In this document: positions 61,985-64,000 of the stretch, one piece after another | Numbering within the stretch: the stretch's first letter is position 1 | How the letters are laid out: each line of letters starts with the position of its first letter | Origin: DATFVA01 sp963815785 | GTDB taxonomy: Bacteria > Bacteroidota > Ignavibacteria > Ignavibacteriales > Ignavibacteriaceae | Assembly: GCA_963815785.1 (NCBI GenBank) | Contig: CAWFHZ010000018.1 | Span: forward strand, 62,001 to 126,000 | Length of the DNA: 64,000 nt | Direction: 5' to 3' | Program-made: the position numbers and the translations under genes | The notes under the pieces: model-generated | What the model was told of the DNA's origin: nothing | Seen by the model: the letters and a program-made list of their open reading frames with translations, nothing else | The model's database searches: none

Positions 61985-62010
61985 CAGTGACAGATTTGAA
62001 CCTGTCACTG
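61985..62010. terminator. Hairpin between convergent HAD and GH44 genes
   Basis: CAGTGACAG / CTGTCACTG with an eight-base loop. It lies between two convergent genes but has no T-run, so it is a weak terminator candidate for either. Confidence 0.5.
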
Positions 62011-62022
62011 CGTCAATAAAGG

Positions 62023-63999
62023 CTATCTTAGTAACACCATTTTTTTAATATCATTATAGATGGTATGCCCGTTAACCGGAACGGCTTCGATCCTGTAGAA
62101 ATAGACTCCACTTGGAATACCGTTCCCTTCAAAATTTACTGAATGATTTCCGCCGGACATTTCATTGTTAACCAATGTCTTAATCTCATTGCCTAACACA
62201 TCATAAACTTTAATTTTAACTACGGATAATTCAGGAATTGTAAATTCTATTTTCGTTGAAGGGTTAAATGGATTAGGAAAGTTTTGATTCAATACAAAAT
62301 TTTTCGGCGATGAATTTTCATCAGTCAAACCTGATGATAAATTAGTCAGAATAAAATGAATTACGGAAAGAGCAGGAATATTATAAGTAAACTGGTTATT
62401 GCTAAATATATTTGAACTTCCAAGGAAACTGACGTTCGGATTTCCATCCGAAAATCCATAAGCTTTAACCTCAGAATTGAAATTAAGATTGCCGGAAACT
62501 GAAAAATGACCTTCTATCGATTGATTGGTTTTATTCAATACAATAATATGCATTTCAGAATTATTATCATCCAGCGAGGCATAAACAGAAGTTTTAACTA
62601 TATCATCAGATGAAGAAAATATTTTTTTGCTGCCGAACTTTCCGTTATTATTATCGTAATTACGATAAATCATAAATGCACTTTTGGCATAGCCTTCCAG
62701 CTTCTCGAAGAAAGTGGCAAAATAAACATTGAACTTTCCGAAAATTCCGAGTCCATCTGCCGTGGCAATTCCAGTACTAATATTATCACCGGTTCCAAAC
62801 CGCCATTCCGTAAAACCAATTTTAGTTCCAGGGTAATAATTATCTATTGCATTTTGCAGATCCGGTATTTGTTGTATTGGTTGACCGAGAGTAACGTATT
62901 GTGTAATCCAGCTGTTTTCAACAAATGTATTATCCCATAATGAACGAGGCGCCTGTAACCTTCTTTGAACTACTTCCGGCGTGTTAACATCACTATCAAC
63001 CCCATCTTCCTGAGAATACCAGTGTAACGTAAAGACATCCAGCAATCTTTTGTTGGCAACCTGGGAGTATTCCTTCATCTTTCCAAGATATGCTTCGACA
63101 AACCGCGGGTAAGTTCCTGAGTAGTTTCCCCAATCCGGTGCATTATGCAGATTATAATATCCTGCATAATTAGCGAAGGCAGGTCCGAATGTCTCTGCAT
63201 TCGCATCCATACGCTTAATTGTTTTTGCCAGATCTTCGGATTTTGTTAAAAAATTATCAACTCGTAAGGGTTGAGGAAACAACCTTGGATGTGTTCCGGT
63301 TTCAAATCCTCCCTGAAGACCATCGGCATACCAGATATCCGGCTCATTATCCATTTCATAACCTTTCACTCCGGTTGAAGAGGTAGAGGTGCCATAGGTC
63401 TGTAAAAGAAAATTGATTTCCTCATCAACATACATGTTCTGGTCATTTTGATCCGGTGTTAGCGTGAAAGGACTCCCTTTTTCATTAACGACATTAACCC
63501 ACCTGAAAGAAGGTGCCGATTGTGCAATAGTTACGTAACCATCTCCATCACGTGAAACATAACCCGCCATAGGAAGTTGAATTAGTGAATACGATTGATT
63601 GGAAACAGAAATGTTATGAAAATATTTCAGCACTTCTCCGGATACCAGGTAATCGTTTACAGGAAGCTGATGAAAATAAGGTAATGCATCATCATTCGGA
63701 CTACAGTAATCATTATTATTCGGATGACCCGGATCGCAAACATAACTTCCCCCGTTTGAAAAATTATTTTCCCAGTTATATCCGGTTACTCTATCACCTC
63801 CAAACCTTCGGGAAGGAATACCGGGGTAATAATTATTAACCGCACTCAGAGGAAAATTATGCAATACATTCGCTCCGTAAATAAACGGACTAATATTACC
63901 CGTCCCGGTGCCAGTATTGATTGAATAATTAATAACCGTCTGTGCTAATGAACCAACCGAATAAATTAGTAAAACCAGGAAAAAGCAGATCGCCTTCAT
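62023..63999 (-). CDS. Secreted GH44 glycoside hydrolase with T9SS sorting tail
   Basis: 658 residues; the start codon is at the right edge so the promoter is outside. Signal peptide (AICFFLVLLIYSVGSLAQ). GH44-like catalytic domain: RRFGGDRVTGYNWENNFSNG, the acid/base Glu in EMDNEPDIW and the second Glu in GFTEWRFG. A C-terminal beta domain follows, then a T9SS sorting tail (NQNFPNPFNPSTKIEF, GVYFYRIEA). GH44 members act on beta-glucans such as cellulose or xyloglucan. The sequence supports surface or extracellular degradation of plant polysaccharide. Confidence 0.88.
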   Translation of the reverse strand: MKAICFFLVLLIYSVGSLAQTVINYSINTGTGTGNISPFIYGANVLHNFPLSAVNNYYPGIPSRRFGGDRVTGYNWENNFSNGGSYVCDPGHPNNNDYCSPNDDALPYFHQLPVNDYLVSGEVLKYFHNISVSNQSYSLIQLPMAGYVSRDGDGYVTIAQSAPSFRWVNVVNEKGSPFTLTPDQNDQNMYVDEEINFLLQTYGTSTSSTGVKGYEMDNEPDIWYADGLQGGFETGTHPRLFPQPLRVDNFLTKSEDLAKTIKRMDANAETFGPAFANYAGYYNLHNAPDWGNYSGTYPRFVEAYLGKMKEYSQVANKRLLDVFTLHWYSQEDGVDSDVNTPEVVQRRLQAPRSLWDNTFVENSWITQYVTLGQPIQQIPDLQNAIDNYYPGTKIGFTEWRFGTGDNISTGIATADGLGIFGKFNVYFATFFEKLEGYAKSAFMIYRNYDNNNGKFGSKKIFSSSDDIVKTSVYASLDDNNSEMHIIVLNKTNQSIEGHFSVSGNLNFNSEVKAYGFSDGNPNVSFLGSSNIFSNNQFTYNIPALSVIHFILTNLSSGLTDENSSPKNFVLNQNFPNPFNPSTKIEFTIPELSVVKIKVYDVLGNEIKTLVNNEMSGGNHSVNFEGNGIPSGVYFYRIEAVPVNGHTIYNDIKKMVLLR

Positions 64000-64000
64000 A

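Noticed and set aside
1..64000. CRISPR arrays, insertion sequences, tRNA or rRNA genes
   Set aside because: No regularly spaced repeat array, transposase-like protein, tRNA T-loop pattern or rRNA segment was seen; the only tandem repeats are coding (OmpA, DUF6600).

Overview
The window looks like a chromosomal segment of an Ignavibacteria-type bacterium (Ignavibacteriota / Bacteroidota-Chlorobi side). This is inferred from two proteins with type IX secretion (T9SS) sorting tails of the NYPNPFNP type ending in GVYFYR, Bacteroidota-like promoter elements (ATTG near -33, TA-rich -7), AT-rich coding sequence, a YpdA-type bacillithiol disulfide reductase and many secreted or outer-membrane proteins of Ignavibacteria style. 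No rRNA, tRNA, CRISPR array, transposase or prophage gene was seen.

Positions 1-15,500 are almost entirely minus-strand envelope and stress genes: a NarL-type response regulator, an OmpA protein with five calcium-binding type repeats, LysE exporter, two PAP2 phosphatases, a DUF3943 protein, a CDP-alcohol phosphatidyltransferase / AI-2E transporter / AsmA-like operon, three tiny membrane proteins, a DUF6600 protein with 33-residue tandem repeats and a DUF3494 (ice-binding type) T9SS protein. Positions 15,600-27,200 form a signalling island: three PAS sensor kinases, a STAS-like protein, a single-domain receiver and a second NarL-type regulator, plus two small secreted proteins.

Positions 28,900-40,800 hold the most unusual cluster: four glutamate dehydrogenase family genes and two ~1000-residue proteins that fuse two receiver-like domains to a PEP-synthase-type ATP-binding domain without the phospho-histidine domain. 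The gdh plus fusion pair is duplicated in tandem, and each pair has a hairpin between its two genes. Positions 41,200-48,300 hold a TPR protein, a beta-barrel, a class D beta-lactamase, a coiled-coil lipoprotein, a TerB-like protein, malQ and a VWA lipoprotein. Positions 49,000-54,900 are a pyruvate dehydrogenase operon (aceE, aceF, lpd). The rest holds a YyaL-type thioredoxin protein, a SIMPL protein, a small cytochrome c, class I aldolase, YpdA, a HAD phosphatase and a secreted GH44 glycosidase.

Two signals stand out. First, six copies of a ~39-bp element lie upstream of six minus-strand genes (a response regulator and five envelope or secreted proteins). Each ends in an ATTG-like box followed 19-21 bp later by TA, so they look like activator-dependent promoters of one regulon. 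Second, the duplicated GDH / receiver-PPDK_N module suggests an undescribed control system at the nitrogen-carbon junction. At least six genes carry apparent single-base frameshifts (kinase at 22.68 kb, secreted protein at 24.55 kb, lipoprotein at 43.83 kb, TerB at 45.52 kb, lpd at 53.70 kb, HAD at 61.90 kb). That density points to indel errors in the assembly at least as much as to real gene decay.
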